Source: Deinococcus indicus
GTDB taxonomy: Bacteria; Deinococcota; Deinococci; Deinococcales; Deinococcaceae
Length of the DNA stretch: 64,000 bases
Direction of reading: 5' to 3'
Assembly (NCBI RefSeq): GCF_002198095.1
Contig: NZ_NHMK01000010.1
Span: forward strand, 186,001-250,000
Notes under the pieces: model-generated
Seen by the model: only the letters and a program-made list of their open reading frames with translations
Told to the model about the DNA's origin: nothing
Database searches by the model: none
Shown here: one piece after another, positions 18,957 through 27,966 of the stretch
Position numbering within the stretch: the stretch's first letter is position 1
How the letters are laid out: every line of letters begins with the position of its first letter
Program-made: the position numbers and the translations under genes

Positions 18957-20351
18957 TCAGGCGGGCTGCCGGGGTCGGCGGGTATCGGTGCGGCGCAGGA
19001 AGCGGGCCAGCAGCAGCGCGGCCGTGCACATCAGGCCGGCGCACAGCCCGAACCACAGGCCGCGTGGTCCCAGGCCCAGCCCGAAGGCCAGCAGGGCGCC
19101 GCTGCCCAGACCCACGATCCAGTACGTGACCAGCGAGATCAGCATGGGGACGCGGGTGTCCTGCAGGCCGCGCAGCGCGGCGTTCGCGGTGACCTGCAGG
19201 CCGTCGGCGGCCTGGAACAGCGTGGCGATCAGCAGGAATGAGGCGGCCTGCGCGACCAGGGCGGCGTTGGCGGGGTCGCGGACGTTCACGAACACGCCCG
19301 TGACCGCGCCGGGCGTCAGGACGTACGACACGCTGACGAGCAGCATGATCAGGACGGCGGCGCCCGCGCCGAGCAGGCCCACGCGGCGCGCGGCGCGCAG
19401 GTTCCCGGCGCCGTGGTGGTGCGCGACGCGGATGCCGGTGGCGGTCGCCAGTCCGAGCGGGATCATGAACACGGCCGTGATGACCTGCAGGGCCACGTTG
19501 TGCGCGGCCAGGGCGTCCGGGCCGAAGCGGGCCATCAGCAGGGAGGTGACGGTGAACAGGCCGCCCTCGGCGCCCAGGGTCAGGCCGATGGGCCAGCCCA
19601 GGCGGGCCAGGACGCGCAGTTCCGCGCGGACCGTGCCGGCCGGCGCAGGCGCGGCCTTCGGGACGGCGAGGCGCGAGCGGGCCAGGAACGCCAGGATCAG
19701 CGCGCTGGCCCAGTACACGATCACGGTGGTCAGGGCGGCGCCCGCCACGCCCAGGGCGGGCAGCGGGCCCCAGCCGAAGGTCAGGGCGGGACTCAGGGCG
19801 GCGGCACTCAGGGCGCCGCCGAGCGCGGTCAGGGTGACGGGGCGCGGCTGACCGGTGCCTTCCAGGGCGCCGCGCAGGGCGCTGAAGGCCAGCGTGGCGG
19901 GCATGCCGAGCGCGTACAGGCGCAGGTACAGGCCGGCGAGGTCGCCGCGCAGGCCGTCGGGCGCGTGGGTCTGCATCAGGTGCGCGGCCAGGAAGGCCAG
20001 GGGCAGGAACGCGGCGGACAGCAGCGCGGCCAGCAGCAGGCCGGCGCGCACGGCGCGGGCCACGCCGGCCGGGTCGCCCGCGCCGTGCGCGGCGGCCACG
20101 CGCGGCGCGACCGACAGCATGACGCCCAGCAGCACGATGAACCCCAGGTAGTACGCGGCGTTCCCGTAGGCGACGGCGGCCAGTTCGGCCGGCCCGAGGC
20201 GGCCGATCACGGCGGTGCTGATCAGGGCCAGGGCGTTCACGCTGAACTGCGAGACGATGACCGGCACGGCGAGACGCAGCAGCGTGCCGCCCTCGCCGGG
20301 GGGACGGTCAGGTGCCGGCGCGGGGGGGGAGGCAGGGAGATCGGTCGGCAT
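18957..20351 (-). CDS. MATE-family multidrug efflux transporter
   Basis: A 464-residue protein with about 12 membrane segments. The sequence follows the NorM/DinF branch: LAVPVIVSQFSVNALALIST near the N-terminus, YLRLYALGMPATLAFSALRGALEGTGQPRP in the middle and LQVTANAALRGLQDTRVPML in the second half. Such pumps expel cationic drugs or metabolites in exchange for Na+ or H+. The substrate is unknown. It is divergent from the PLP enzyme at 20484. A TACACT box six bases before the ATG suggests a leaderless transcript. Confidence 0.9.
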   Translation of the reverse strand: MPTDLPASPPAPAPDRPPGEGGTLLRLAVPVIVSQFSVNALALISTAVIGRLGPAELAAVAYGNAAYYLGFIVLLGVMLSVAPRVAAAHGAGDPAGVARAVRAGLLLAALLSAAFLPLAFLAAHLMQTHAPDGLRGDLAGLYLRLYALGMPATLAFSALRGALEGTGQPRPVTLTALGGALSAAALSPALTFGWGPLPALGVAGAALTTVIVYWASALILAFLARSRLAVPKAAPAPAGTVRAELRVLARLGWPIGLTLGAEGGLFTVTSLLMARFGPDALAAHNVALQVITAVFMIPLGLATATGIRVAHHHGAGNLRAARRVGLLGAGAAVLIMLLVSVSYVLTPGAVTGVFVNVRDPANAALVAQAASFLLIATLFQAADGLQVTANAALRGLQDTRVPMLISLVTYWIVGLGSGALLAFGLGLGPRGLWFGLCAGLMCTAALLLARFLRRTDTRRPRQPA

Positions 20352-20357
20352 CCGGCC

Positions 20358-20363
20358 AGTGTA
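20358..20363 (-). promoter_or_regulatory. Leaderless -10 box (TACACT) for the MATE gene
   Basis: Minus-strand TACACT is followed by six bases and ATG 20351. Confidence 0.5.
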
Positions 20364-20446
20364 CGGGCCGCGTCCGCTCGGGACCGGCGGGTGGTGCGGG
20401 CAGGCGATCCGTCCTGCCGGACACCCGTTCCTTGTGCCCGGATTTC

Positions 20447-20460
20447 AACGAACGTTCGTT
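20447..20460. promoter_or_regulatory. 14-bp perfect palindrome, probable operator
   Basis: AACGAACGTTCGTT is a perfect palindrome lying where the -35 region of the 20484 gene should be, 12 bases before its TACAGT box. This is the usual position of a repressor site. No regulator gene is adjacent, so the protein that binds is unknown. It is also about 85 bp upstream of the MATE promoter. Confidence 0.5.
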
Positions 20461-20472
20461 AGGGCTGTCCGG

Positions 20473-20478
20473 TACAGT
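20473..20478 (+). promoter_or_regulatory. Leaderless -10 box (TACAGT) for the PLP enzyme gene
   Basis: TACAGT is followed by five bases and ATG 20484. No Shine-Dalgarno site is present, in agreement with a leaderless message. Confidence 0.5.
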
Positions 20479-20483
20479 GGGGC

Positions 20484-21719
20484 ATGACCCACAATCCAGA
20501 CCCGTCCCGCCCGCGGGGCTTCCGCACCCGCGCCGTCCACGCCGGACACGGCCTCGACCCGGCCACCGGGGCGCACGCCACGCCCATCTACGCCACCAGC
20601 ACCTTCGGATACGGCAGCGCCGAACGCGGCGCGCGCCTGTTCGCGGGCGAGGAACAGGGGTACTTCTACTCGCGCCTGACCAACCCCACCGTCCGCGCCT
20701 TCGAGGAGAAGATCGCCAGCCTGGAGGACCTGCCGGACGCCGTGGCCTTCGCCAGTGGCATGGGCGCCGTGTCCGCCGCGTGCCTGACGCTGCTGAAACC
20801 CGGCGACGAGATCGTGTTCATCGCGCCGCTGTACGGCGGCACCACTGGCTTCCTGACCGAGGTTGCCGCGAAATTCGGCGTGACCGTCCATGAGGCCGCC
20901 GACGAGACCGCCGCCGAGGCCCTGTGCGGCACCAGGACCCGCCTGATCTGGGTCGAGACGCCCACCAATCCCGCCCTGAACATCGTGGACCTGGCGCGGG
21001 TCTCCCGCATGGCCCGCGCCTGCGGCGCCCTGAGCGTCGCGGACAACACCTTCAGCAGTCCCTACCTGACCCGCCCGGCCGAGCACGGCATCGACCTCGT
21101 GATGCACAGCGCCACCAAGTACCTCGGCGGGCACGGCGACGCCATCGGCGGCGTCCTGGCCGGCCCGGCGGACCTGCTGGCCGAGGTGCGCGGCGTGGGC
21201 CTGCGCCACGTGGGCGCGTCCCTGGGACCTTTCGAGGCGTACCTGTTCCTGCGCGGCCTCAAGACGCTGCCGCTGCGCATGGACGCCCACTGCGCCGGGG
21301 CCGCCGAGCTGGCCACCGCCCTGGACGGCCACCCGGCCCTGCACGCCCTGCACTACCCCGGCCTGAGCCGCCACGCGGGCCACGAGGTCGCCCGCCGCCA
21401 GATGCGGGCCTTCGGGGGCCTGCTGAGCCTCGACCTGGGCAGTCAGGCCGCCGCGTTCGCGTTCCTGAACAGCCTCACGCTGTTCACGCAGGCGGTCAGC
21501 CTGGGCGACGTGGAAAGCCTGTCGTGCCATCCCGGCAGCACCACCCACCACCTGCTTGGCGACGAGGCCCTGCGCCGCCAGGGCGTGACACCGGGCCTGG
21601 TGCGCCTGAGCGTGGGCATCGAGGACCCCGCCGACCTGATCGACGACGTGCTGGGCGCCCTGAAGCACGTCGCTGCGCCCGATCCGGAGAGAACCGGCCC
21701 GGACCTGCGCCCGGCCTGA
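20484..21719 (+). CDS. Cys/Met-metabolism PLP enzyme (cystathionine gamma-lyase / methionine gamma-lyase type)
   Basis: A 411-residue member of the trans-sulfuration family. The PLP-binding Lys is residue 212 in HSATKYLGGHGD. YSRLTNPTVRAFEEKIA, ASGMGAVSAA, WVETPTNPALNIVDL and VSLGDVESLSCHPGSTTHH are family signatures. These enzymes make or break C-S bonds in cysteine, homocysteine and methionine. The loop that carries a catalytic Cys in many methionine gamma-lyases reads APLYGGTTGF here, with Gly instead. Cystathionine lyase/synthase or O-acylhomoserine sulfhydrylase activity is therefore at least as likely. The palindrome in its promoter suggests a dedicated repressor. Confidence 0.87.
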   Translation: MTHNPDPSRPRGFRTRAVHAGHGLDPATGAHATPIYATSTFGYGSAERGARLFAGEEQGYFYSRLTNPTVRAFEEKIASLEDLPDAVAFASGMGAVSAACLTLLKPGDEIVFIAPLYGGTTGFLTEVAAKFGVTVHEAADETAAEALCGTRTRLIWVETPTNPALNIVDLARVSRMARACGALSVADNTFSSPYLTRPAEHGIDLVMHSATKYLGGHGDAIGGVLAGPADLLAEVRGVGLRHVGASLGPFEAYLFLRGLKTLPLRMDAHCAGAAELATALDGHPALHALHYPGLSRHAGHEVARRQMRAFGGLLSLDLGSQAAAFAFLNSLTLFTQAVSLGDVESLSCHPGSTTHHLLGDEALRRQGVTPGLVRLSVGIEDPADLIDDVLGALKHVAAPDPERTGPDLRPA

Positions 21720-21796
21720 ACGCGCGGGACGGCAGGACGCAGCGGGAGTCGGGAAACGCGGAATGGGCGGAGTCAGCGACGGTCAGGCACCGCCTC

Positions 21797-21935
21797 ATAC
21801 GGACTCCGATTGAATAAGCTGCAAAGCCCGCTGGGTCCGAGCGCAGCGAGTTGGAGCAACAGCGGGCTGCCGGACGTGGAGCCGGCAGGAACGGTGACGT
21901 TCCGGATTGTTGGCGAAACAGACGGCAGTCCGTAT
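21797..21935. repeat. Dispersed ATACGGACT-ended repeat, copy D
   Basis: A 139-bp copy oriented like copy B: ATACGGACTCCGATTGAAT at the left and GGCAGTCCGTAT at the right. The GGCGAAACAGACGG segment shows one substitution from the usual AAACAAACGG. It ends at the stop of the kinase gene and separates two converging genes. Confidence 0.85.
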
Positions 21936-24496
21936 CAGTCGGCGCGCGGCAGGGAGAACGAGAAGGTCGCGCCCTGGTCCAGCGCGCCCTGCGCGGCCCA
22001 GCTGCCCCCGTGCCGGGCCAGGATGCGGCGCACGTTCGCGAGTCCCACGCCAGTCCCGCCGAAGTCCTCGGGGCGGTGCAACCGCTGGAACACGCCGAAC
22101 AGCTTGTGCGCGTAGCGGCTGTCGAATCCGACGCCGTTGTCGCGGACGTGCACGGTCCATTGGTGCGGGTGCGCCTCAGCCCAGATCTCGATCAGGGCCT
22201 CGGGGCGGCGGGCGGTGTACTTCACGGCGTTGCCCATCAGGTTCGACAGGACCTGCCGCAGCAGCGCTGCGTCGCCCTGCACGGCCGGCAGGTCCGACAC
22301 GCGCCACTGCACGGAGCGGCCCCGGAGGTCGGGTCCCAGGTCGGTCTGCACGCCGCGCACGAGGTCATTCAGGTCGACGGGACCGACGTGCAGTTCCTGC
22401 CGCGCGGTGCGCGAGAGGTTCAGCATCGCGTCGATCAGTTCGTTCATGTGGGCGGTGGAGTCCGTGATGATGTTCAGGGCGCGGGTCGCCTTGGGGTTGG
22501 CGTCCAATTCGCTGCTGAGCGCCTTGCGCAGCAGGTCCGCGAAGCCCGCGATGTGGCGCACGGGGGCGCGCAGGTCGTGGCTGACTGAGTAGGCGAACGC
22601 CTCGAGTTCCTCGTTGGCGCCGTGCATGGCGGCGTTGCTGCGTTCGAGTTCCGCCGAGTAACGCCGCAGTTCCGTGACGCTCCGCGCGCGGTCCAGCGCC
22701 AGGGCGAGGCTGCGCGTGACGCTGCTGAGCAGGGACCGGTCGGCGGGTGTCCAGGTGCGGGCGTCGCTCTGCACGATGCAGAACACGCCGGCCGGCGCGC
22801 CATTCTCGAGCAGCGGCAGGCAGGCGGTCGCGCCGACCCCTTTGGCCTGCGTCAGGCCGTCGGTGTCCTGTGCGTAGGAGTCCTGGTACAGCGGCTCACC
22901 GGTCTGCCAGGGCGTGATCAGGTTCAGGGTGCGGCCGAAGTCCAGTCCGGCGTCCACGATTCGCTGGAGTTCCGGGTTGCCCATGTCGCCCACCTGGGAT
23001 TTCAGGCGCCACAGTCGAGCGCCGTCAGGAGTGGTTTCGGGTTCGTAGTACACGGCGAAGCCTGTGGGTAGCAGCGACAACGCGACTTCCTGGGCGCGGC
23101 GGATCAGGGCGTAACGGTCTTCCTGGGCGCCCAGATCGGCGCTGAGCTGCGCGAAGGCTTCCAGCGAGCGGGTCTGGGCCTGCAAGGAGGCGTTTTGTGT
23201 GCGCAGCAGTTCGTCTTTCGCGGCGCGGTCCAGCGCCATCCCCAGGGAGCGGCCGACCGAGCGGAACACGCTGCGTTCCCGTTCGGTCCAGTCACGGCTG
23301 GCATGGTTGGTCATGACCAGCAGGCCGGCGGTCTGCTCGCCGCGCGGAGTGACATGAACAGCAACCGCGTGGGTGGCGTGATCGAAGGGGCAGAACAGTG
23401 TGCGCCCAGCCTGCGGCGGCACCACGCTCTCAGGAGCGGTCAGCGGCAGGAGCAGGTCCGTCACGTCTGGCGTCAGTTCGTGGCCGGACATGACCGGTGT
23501 CCAGATTCCGGCTCGCGCTTCGAGGTACGTGACGTCAACATCGCCCAGAGTGGCGCGCAGCACCTCAGCGGCGCGGGTCGACAGGTCCAGCAGGTCGGTG
23601 GTGTGCAGGACCTGCTCTTCGAAACTGACGAACGCGGCCAGAGCGGCGCGTTCTTCTGCGAGTTGCTGCACGTGCCATGCGCGGCTCAACGCGAGGTTCA
23701 GGCTGCGGCAGGCGGCAGCGAATACGCCCTTTTCCAGTTCTGTCCAGGTGTCATGGTCAGTCGTGCCGACAGCCAGCAGGCCACTGACCTGTCCGTCGCG
23801 GTAGAAGGCCTGCAGGGCAGCGGCGCGGTATCGGGCGGTATGTGGGAGGCCCTCAGCGTCGGCATTCCAGTGGTTGACGAAGATGGGCTGACCCGAGCGA
23901 ACCGCGCTGTCCAGGGAGGGAATGTTCGACAGGGAGTGACTGGCCGCTGACCGAGTCAGGTCCAGTTCACTGTTGCCTGACATGAACCGGACGTACCAGC
24001 CGCTCCCGGCGCGATCCATGAATGCCAGCGAGACGCCGGGGAGCAGCTGACGGACGCCGCGGTCAGCGATACGGATCAGGGCGTCGGGATCCGACGCGTC
24101 CCCAAGCTCTTCGGTGAGCAGCATGAAGGCCCGAAGCGCCGCCTCCCTGTCCTTGATGCGGCCTCCGTCAGGCAGGGCCGTTCGTGCGAGCGCCGCGTTG
24201 ATCAGGGACGGCACGGCGTCCAGCAAAGCGTGGTCCACTGAACTGAGTCCGACGCCGGGAGGGAAGCGCAGGCAGGCTGTCAGAGGACCGGCCGCGCCGC
24301 TGAACTGCAGGTCGACTGTCGTGGTGTCCGGCGGAGTGTCCGCACATGGTGCCGGTGGGTCATCCGGGTGGGTGAGGTCAACGTCAGCTCCGAAGCCACG
24401 CAGGGCGTCCCTTATCTGCGTGAGGGTGGTGGCGGCAGAGAGGGCGCTGGTGACCTCCTGCCAGCGGGGCAGCAGCGAGGAGGCGGGCGCGGTCAT
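21935..24496 (-). CDS. Triple-GAF sensor histidine kinase (phytochrome-type kinase core)
   Basis: From ATG 24496 the protein has 853 residues. Residues about 10-120 are a weakly conserved N-terminal region, followed by three GAF-like segments (roughly 120-285, 290-440 and 455-610). Then come HisKA with phospho-acceptor His 640 (FAYSVSHDLRAPV), N box NLMGNAVKYT, G1 DNGVGFD, F box and G2 GGTGVGLANV. There are no membrane segments, so it senses a cytoplasmic ligand or another protein. The GAF domains lack an obvious phytochrome Cys/His pair. No response regulator follows. Upstream is a divergent promoter region shared with the phytochrome operon, so a link to light signalling is possible but unproven. 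Confidence 0.85.
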   Translation of the reverse strand: MTAPASSLLPRWQEVTSALSAATTLTQIRDALRGFGADVDLTHPDDPPAPCADTPPDTTTVDLQFSGAAGPLTACLRFPPGVGLSSVDHALLDAVPSLINAALARTALPDGGRIKDREAALRAFMLLTEELGDASDPDALIRIADRGVRQLLPGVSLAFMDRAGSGWYVRFMSGNSELDLTRSAASHSLSNIPSLDSAVRSGQPIFVNHWNADAEGLPHTARYRAAALQAFYRDGQVSGLLAVGTTDHDTWTELEKGVFAAACRSLNLALSRAWHVQQLAEERAALAAFVSFEEQVLHTTDLLDLSTRAAEVLRATLGDVDVTYLEARAGIWTPVMSGHELTPDVTDLLLPLTAPESVVPPQAGRTLFCPFDHATHAVAVHVTPRGEQTAGLLVMTNHASRDWTERERSVFRSVGRSLGMALDRAAKDELLRTQNASLQAQTRSLEAFAQLSADLGAQEDRYALIRRAQEVALSLLPTGFAVYYEPETTPDGARLWRLKSQVGDMGNPELQRIVDAGLDFGRTLNLITPWQTGEPLYQDSYAQDTDGLTQAKGVGATACLPLLENGAPAGVFCIVQSDARTWTPADRSLLSSVTRSLALALDRARSVTELRRYSAELERSNAAMHGANEELEAFAYSVSHDLRAPVRHIAGFADLLRKALSSELDANPKATRALNIITDSTAHMNELIDAMLNLSRTARQELHVGPVDLNDLVRGVQTDLGPDLRGRSVQWRVSDLPAVQGDAALLRQVLSNLMGNAVKYTARRPEALIEIWAEAHPHQWTVHVRDNGVGFDSRYAHKLFGVFQRLHRPEDFGGTGVGLANVRRILARHGGSWAAQGALDQGATFSFSLPRAD

Positions 24497-24505
24497 ATCT
24501 GGCTC

Positions 24506-24511
24506 AGCATA
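24506..24511 (-). promoter_or_regulatory. Possible -10 box (TATGCT) for the GAF kinase gene
   Basis: Minus-strand TATGCT is followed by nine bases and ATG 24496, which favours this start over the upstream alternative at 24544. Confidence 0.35.
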
Positions 24512-24606
24512 GCGCCGCGATGCCGTCGACGCCGAGCGGTTCACCGTAGGGTTTTCTTTATGGCGAGGGGGGGGCGGCGCGCGCGTTTTCTGCTACAACT
24601 GGAGGC

Positions 24607-25221
24607 GTGATCCTGCCGCACCTGAAGTCCAGTACCCGCGAGCAGCACGAGCGGGCTGAAGCTCACCTGAATCTGATGGATCCGGCGTTGGACCGGCAAC
24701 GCTACGGGGATGTCCTGCGGGACATGCGCAGCCTGTACGGCGCGCTGGAACCGCGCGTCGGGGCCGGGCTGGGCAGGGCAGGCAGGGCGGCGCTCGACTG
24801 GCCGGCACGCCTGAAGGTGCCGCTGCTGGACCGTGACATGCGCGACCTGAACGTGACGCCCGCCGCCGATCTGGACGCCGGGGCCGTCGAGGCGTTCCTG
24901 CGTGACGAGGCGCACGCCTGGGGCGCGGCGTACGTGCTGGAGGGTGCCACGCTGGGCGGGCAGTTGATCCGCCGTCATGTCGCGGCGCGGCTGGGCCTGG
25001 AGGGCGCCGGGACGGCCTTCCACGGCGGGTACGGCCCGCTGACCGGGCCGCGCTGGCGGGTGTTCGGGGAGGCGCTGGAAGCGCGCGTGGCCCGCGACCC
25101 GGACCGGGCGGCCTTCACGGAACGCGCCACGGACGCGGCGCGCCGCACGTTCGGGCTGTTCGTGCCGCCGGCCGCCCCGGCCGTTCGTCAGGCGCCACCG
25201 GTCACGCGGAGCCTGACGTGA
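24607..25221 (+). CDS. bphO: Heme oxygenase, supplies biliverdin to the phytochrome
   Basis: A 204-residue protein from GTG 24607. STREQHERAE places the proximal heme-ligating His at residue 14, as in bacterial BphO/HmuO proteins. WGAAYVLEGATLGGQLI is the distal-helix signature with the glycine-rich kink. It opens heme to biliverdin IXalpha, CO and iron. The bphP start codon overlaps its stop (GTGA), so chromophore and apoprotein are made together. A GGAGG lies only one base before the GTG, too close to work well; a TACAAC box seven bases upstream hints at a leaderless message. The C-terminal 20 residues are Pro-rich and probably disordered. Confidence 0.93.
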   Translation: MILPHLKSSTREQHERAEAHLNLMDPALDRQRYGDVLRDMRSLYGALEPRVGAGLGRAGRAALDWPARLKVPLLDRDMRDLNVTPAADLDAGAVEAFLRDEAHAWGAAYVLEGATLGGQLIRRHVAARLGLEGAGTAFHGGYGPLTGPRWRVFGEALEARVARDPDRAAFTERATDAARRTFGLFVPPAAPAVRQAPPVTRSLT

Positions 25222-27536
25222 CCGGCGGGGGCGAGGAACGCGCGCCCGGCGAGATCCGCACCGCCCGGCTGGGCGAGCCGGTCGACCTGACGAACTGCGA
25301 CCGGGAACCCATCCACATTCCCGGTGCGGCGCAGCCGCACGGCGTGATGCTGGTGCTGCGGGACGATCAGGCGGTGCAGGTCAGCGGCAACACCGCGCAG
25401 CACTTCGGGCTGGAGGTCGCGGAGGTCCTTGACGGCGGACTGGAGCGGCTGCTGGAACCCGAGGTTCTCGAGCGGGTGCGGGCGTCGCTGCGCAGCGAGC
25501 CGCTGGACGACAATCCCCTGTTCCTGCTGAGTGCTCCCGCTGGCGGGCGGGGGCTGTTCGACCTGATCGCGCACCGCCGGGCGGGGCTGACGATCCTGGA
25601 ATTCGAGGCGGTGAATACCGGGCGCCCCCGCGTTGACGCCTACGCCGAGGTCAAGCGCGCCCTGAACCGCCTGAACAGCACCTCGGGTCTGGCGGAGTTC
25701 ACGTCGGTGCTGGCGCGCGAAGTGCAGCAACTGACGGGGTTCGACCGGGTGATGGTGTACCAGTTCGGTGAGGACGGCACGGGCACCGTGATCGCCGAGG
25801 AGCGCCGCGACGACCTCACGCCGTTCCTCGGTCTGCGGTACCCCGCGTCGGACATTCCCCGCCAGGCGCGGGCGTTGTACGTGCAGAACCCGCTGCGGAT
25901 CATCGCGGACGTCTCGTACGAGCCAGCGCCGATGTTCAGCCGGGAGACCGGGAGCGAACCGCTCGACATGAGTTACTGCGTGCTGCGCAGCGTCTCCCCT
26001 GTTCACATCCAGTACCTGAAGAACATGGGCGTCGGTGCGTCCATGAGCGTCAGCCTGGTGCATGGGAAGGAGCTGTGGGGCCTGATCGCCTGCCATCACC
26101 AGACGCCCCGGCACCTGCCGTACGACCTGCGCTCCGCCTGCGAGCTGCTGGGACAGGTGGCGAGCGTGCAGGTCAGTGCCCGGCAGGAGCAATTGGACCA
26201 GTCGTACCGTCTGAACCTGAAGGCCGCGCAGACGCAGCTGGTCGAACGCATGGCCGAGGAACGCGACCTGCTCGAGGCGCTGGTCGGCAGCGACACGAAC
26301 CTGCTGCAGCTGATTCACACGCCCGGCGCGGCCGTGATCCTGAACGGCGAGACGGTGTTGCTGGGCGTCACGCCGCCGCGGGAGCAGATTCAGGCGCTTC
26401 AGATGTGGTTGGACGTCCACGCGGACGGGGACGTGCTGCACACTGCCGCGCTCTCGCAGGAGTACCCGCCGGCCGCGGCGTTCACCGCGCAGGCGAGCGG
26501 GCTGCTGGCCGTGCGGCTCTCGCAGTCCCGGCACGACTACGTGATGTGGTTCCGCCCGGAGGAGTTGCAGACCGTCACCTGGGGCGGCGACCCGAACAAA
26601 CCGGTCGAGGTTGCCCCGGACGGCTCCGAACGGCTCACGCCCCGCCGATCCTTCGAGGCGTGGATGGAGACCGTGCGCGGCCGCTCCCGTCCCTGGTTGC
26701 CGGAGGAACTCGCGGCGGCGCGGGCGCTGCGGCGGGCGATCATGTCGGTCGTGCTGCGCCGCATGGACGAGCTGGGCGCATTGAACGATCACCTGGAACG
26801 CAGTAACGCCGACCTGGAGCGCAGCAACGCCGACCTGGACGCTTTCGCGTACATCGCCAGCCATGATCTGAAGGAGCCGCTGCGTGGCCTGCACAACTAC
26901 TCGGTGTTCCTGCTGGAGGCGTACGAGCATCAGCTTGACGAGGACGGCGCGGCGAAACTGCGGACGCTGGTGCGCCTCACGCAGCGCATGGACGCGCTGA
27001 TCGACTCGCTGCTCCTGTACTCGCGTGTAGGGCGCATGGACCTGAGTTTCCGGGCGACTGACCTCAACGAGCTGATGCGAGAGGTACTGGACGTCCTCTC
27101 ACCCCGACTCGAGCAGTTACGGGTGAACGTGCAGGTGGCGCCGGACCTGCCCACACTGACGGTGGACCGCGTGCGGACCGGCGAAATCTTCAGCAACCTG
27201 ATCACGAACGCCATGAAGTACAACGATAAACCCCAGCCGGCCGTGCAGATCGGCACGCTGCGCCCGGAAGAGCGGGCCGATCTACCCGTGCCGGCCGGCG
27301 TGCCGGACCACGCGACCATCCTGTTCGTGAGTGACAACGGCATCGGCATCCGCGAGAAGCACTTCGAGAACATCTTCCGGATCTTCAAACGCCTGCACGC
27401 CCGCGACCAGTTCGGCGGCGGCACCGGTGCGGGCCTTACCATCGTCCGCAAGATCGTCGAACGGCACGGCGGACAGATCTGGGTGAACAGCGAGTACGGC
27501 CAGGGCAGCGTGTTCTATTTCACGCTGGAAACCTGA
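25218..27536 (+). CDS. bphP: Bacteriophytochrome histidine kinase
   Basis: A 772-residue protein with the canonical PAS-GAF-PHY-kinase order. The biliverdin-binding Cys is residue 27 (LTNCDREPIHIPG), as in D. radiodurans BphP. The GAF domain has the chromophore-pocket DIP motif (Asp 212) and CHHQTPR (His 293). The PHY tongue carries the PRRSF motif. The kinase has phospho-acceptor His 549 ([15 protein letters not shown]), N box NLITNAMKY and the glycine-rich GGGTGAGLTIV. It is a red/far-red photoreceptor. All residues needed for chromophore attachment and phosphotransfer are present. It is translationally coupled to bphO and followed two bases later by its response regulator. Confidence 0.97.
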   Translation: MTGGGEERAPGEIRTARLGEPVDLTNCDREPIHIPGAAQPHGVMLVLRDDQAVQVSGNTAQHFGLEVAEVLDGGLERLLEPEVLERVRASLRSEPLDDNPLFLLSAPAGGRGLFDLIAHRRAGLTILEFEAVNTGRPRVDAYAEVKRALNRLNSTSGLAEFTSVLAREVQQLTGFDRVMVYQFGEDGTGTVIAEERRDDLTPFLGLRYPASDIPRQARALYVQNPLRIIADVSYEPAPMFSRETGSEPLDMSYCVLRSVSPVHIQYLKNMGVGASMSVSLVHGKELWGLIACHHQTPRHLPYDLRSACELLGQVASVQVSARQEQLDQSYRLNLKAAQTQLVERMAEERDLLEALVGSDTNLLQLIHTPGAAVILNGETVLLGVTPPREQIQALQMWLDVHADGDVLHTAALSQEYPPAAAFTAQASGLLAVRLSQSRHDYVMWFRPEELQTVTWGGDPNKPVEVAPDGSERLTPRRSFEAWMETVRGRSRPWLPEELAAARALRRAIMSVVLRRMDELGALNDHLERSNADLERSNADLDAFAYIASHDLKEPLRGLHNYSVFLLEAYEHQLDEDGAAKLRTLVRLTQRMDALIDSLLLYSRVGRMDLSFRATDLNELMREVLDVLSPRLEQLRVNVQVAPDLPTLTVDRVRTGEIFSNLITNAMKYNDKPQPAVQIGTLRPEERADLPVPAGVPDHATILFVSDNGIGIREKHFENIFRIFKRLHARDQFGGGTGAGLTIVRKIVERHGGQIWVNSEYGQGSVFYFTLET

Positions 27537-27537
27537 T

Positions 27538-27966
27538 ATGCACCCGCACCCGATCCTGATCGTTGAAGACAGCGACGAGGATTTCGAGGCGATCGGCTGG
27601 GCCATGCGCCGCCTGGAACGCACCGACCTTCTGGAACGCTGTCAGGACGGTGATCAGGCGATAGAACGCCTGCAGGACCGCACGCGTCCCTGGCCACAAC
27701 TGGTATTGCTGGACCTGAACCTCCCTGGCACCGATGGACGTGAGGTGCTGTCCTTTATCCGTCACGAACCCTACCTGCGTTCACTCCCGGTGGTGGTGCT
27801 GTCCACATCCGCCAATGAGGAAGACGTCAACGCCTGTTACGATCTCGGCGTGAACGCTTACCTGATCAAACCCGTGAACTTCGATCAGTTCACCGAGCAG
27901 TTGCGCGTCACACTGGATTTCTGGTTGGGTCTGGCGCGCCTGCCTGAACCGCCGGGGCGCATGTGA
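27538..27966 (+). CDS. bphR: Phytochrome-associated response regulator (Rcp1-type)
   Basis: A single receiver domain of 142 residues with no output domain. The acidic pocket is [10 protein letters not shown], the phospho-acceptor is Asp 59 ([10 protein letters not shown]), and the switch residues are LSTSAN and YLIKPVNF. The extended C-terminal helix ([22 protein letters not shown]) and the long alpha4-beta5 segment are typical of Rcp1-like regulators that dimerise and serve phytochromes. It starts one base after the bphP stop and its own stop overlaps the GTG of the hybrid kinase. Confidence 0.9.
   Translation: MHPHPILIVEDSDEDFEAIGWAMRRLERTDLLERCQDGDQAIERLQDRTRPWPQLVLLDLNLPGTDGREVLSFIRHEPYLRSLPVVVLSTSANEEDVNACYDLGVNAYLIKPVNFDQFTEQLRVTLDFWLGLARLPEPPGRM

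Noticed and set aside
24601..24605. GGAGG as the ribosome site for bphO
   Set aside because: It is one base from the GTG, too close to act as a normal Shine-Dalgarno site.
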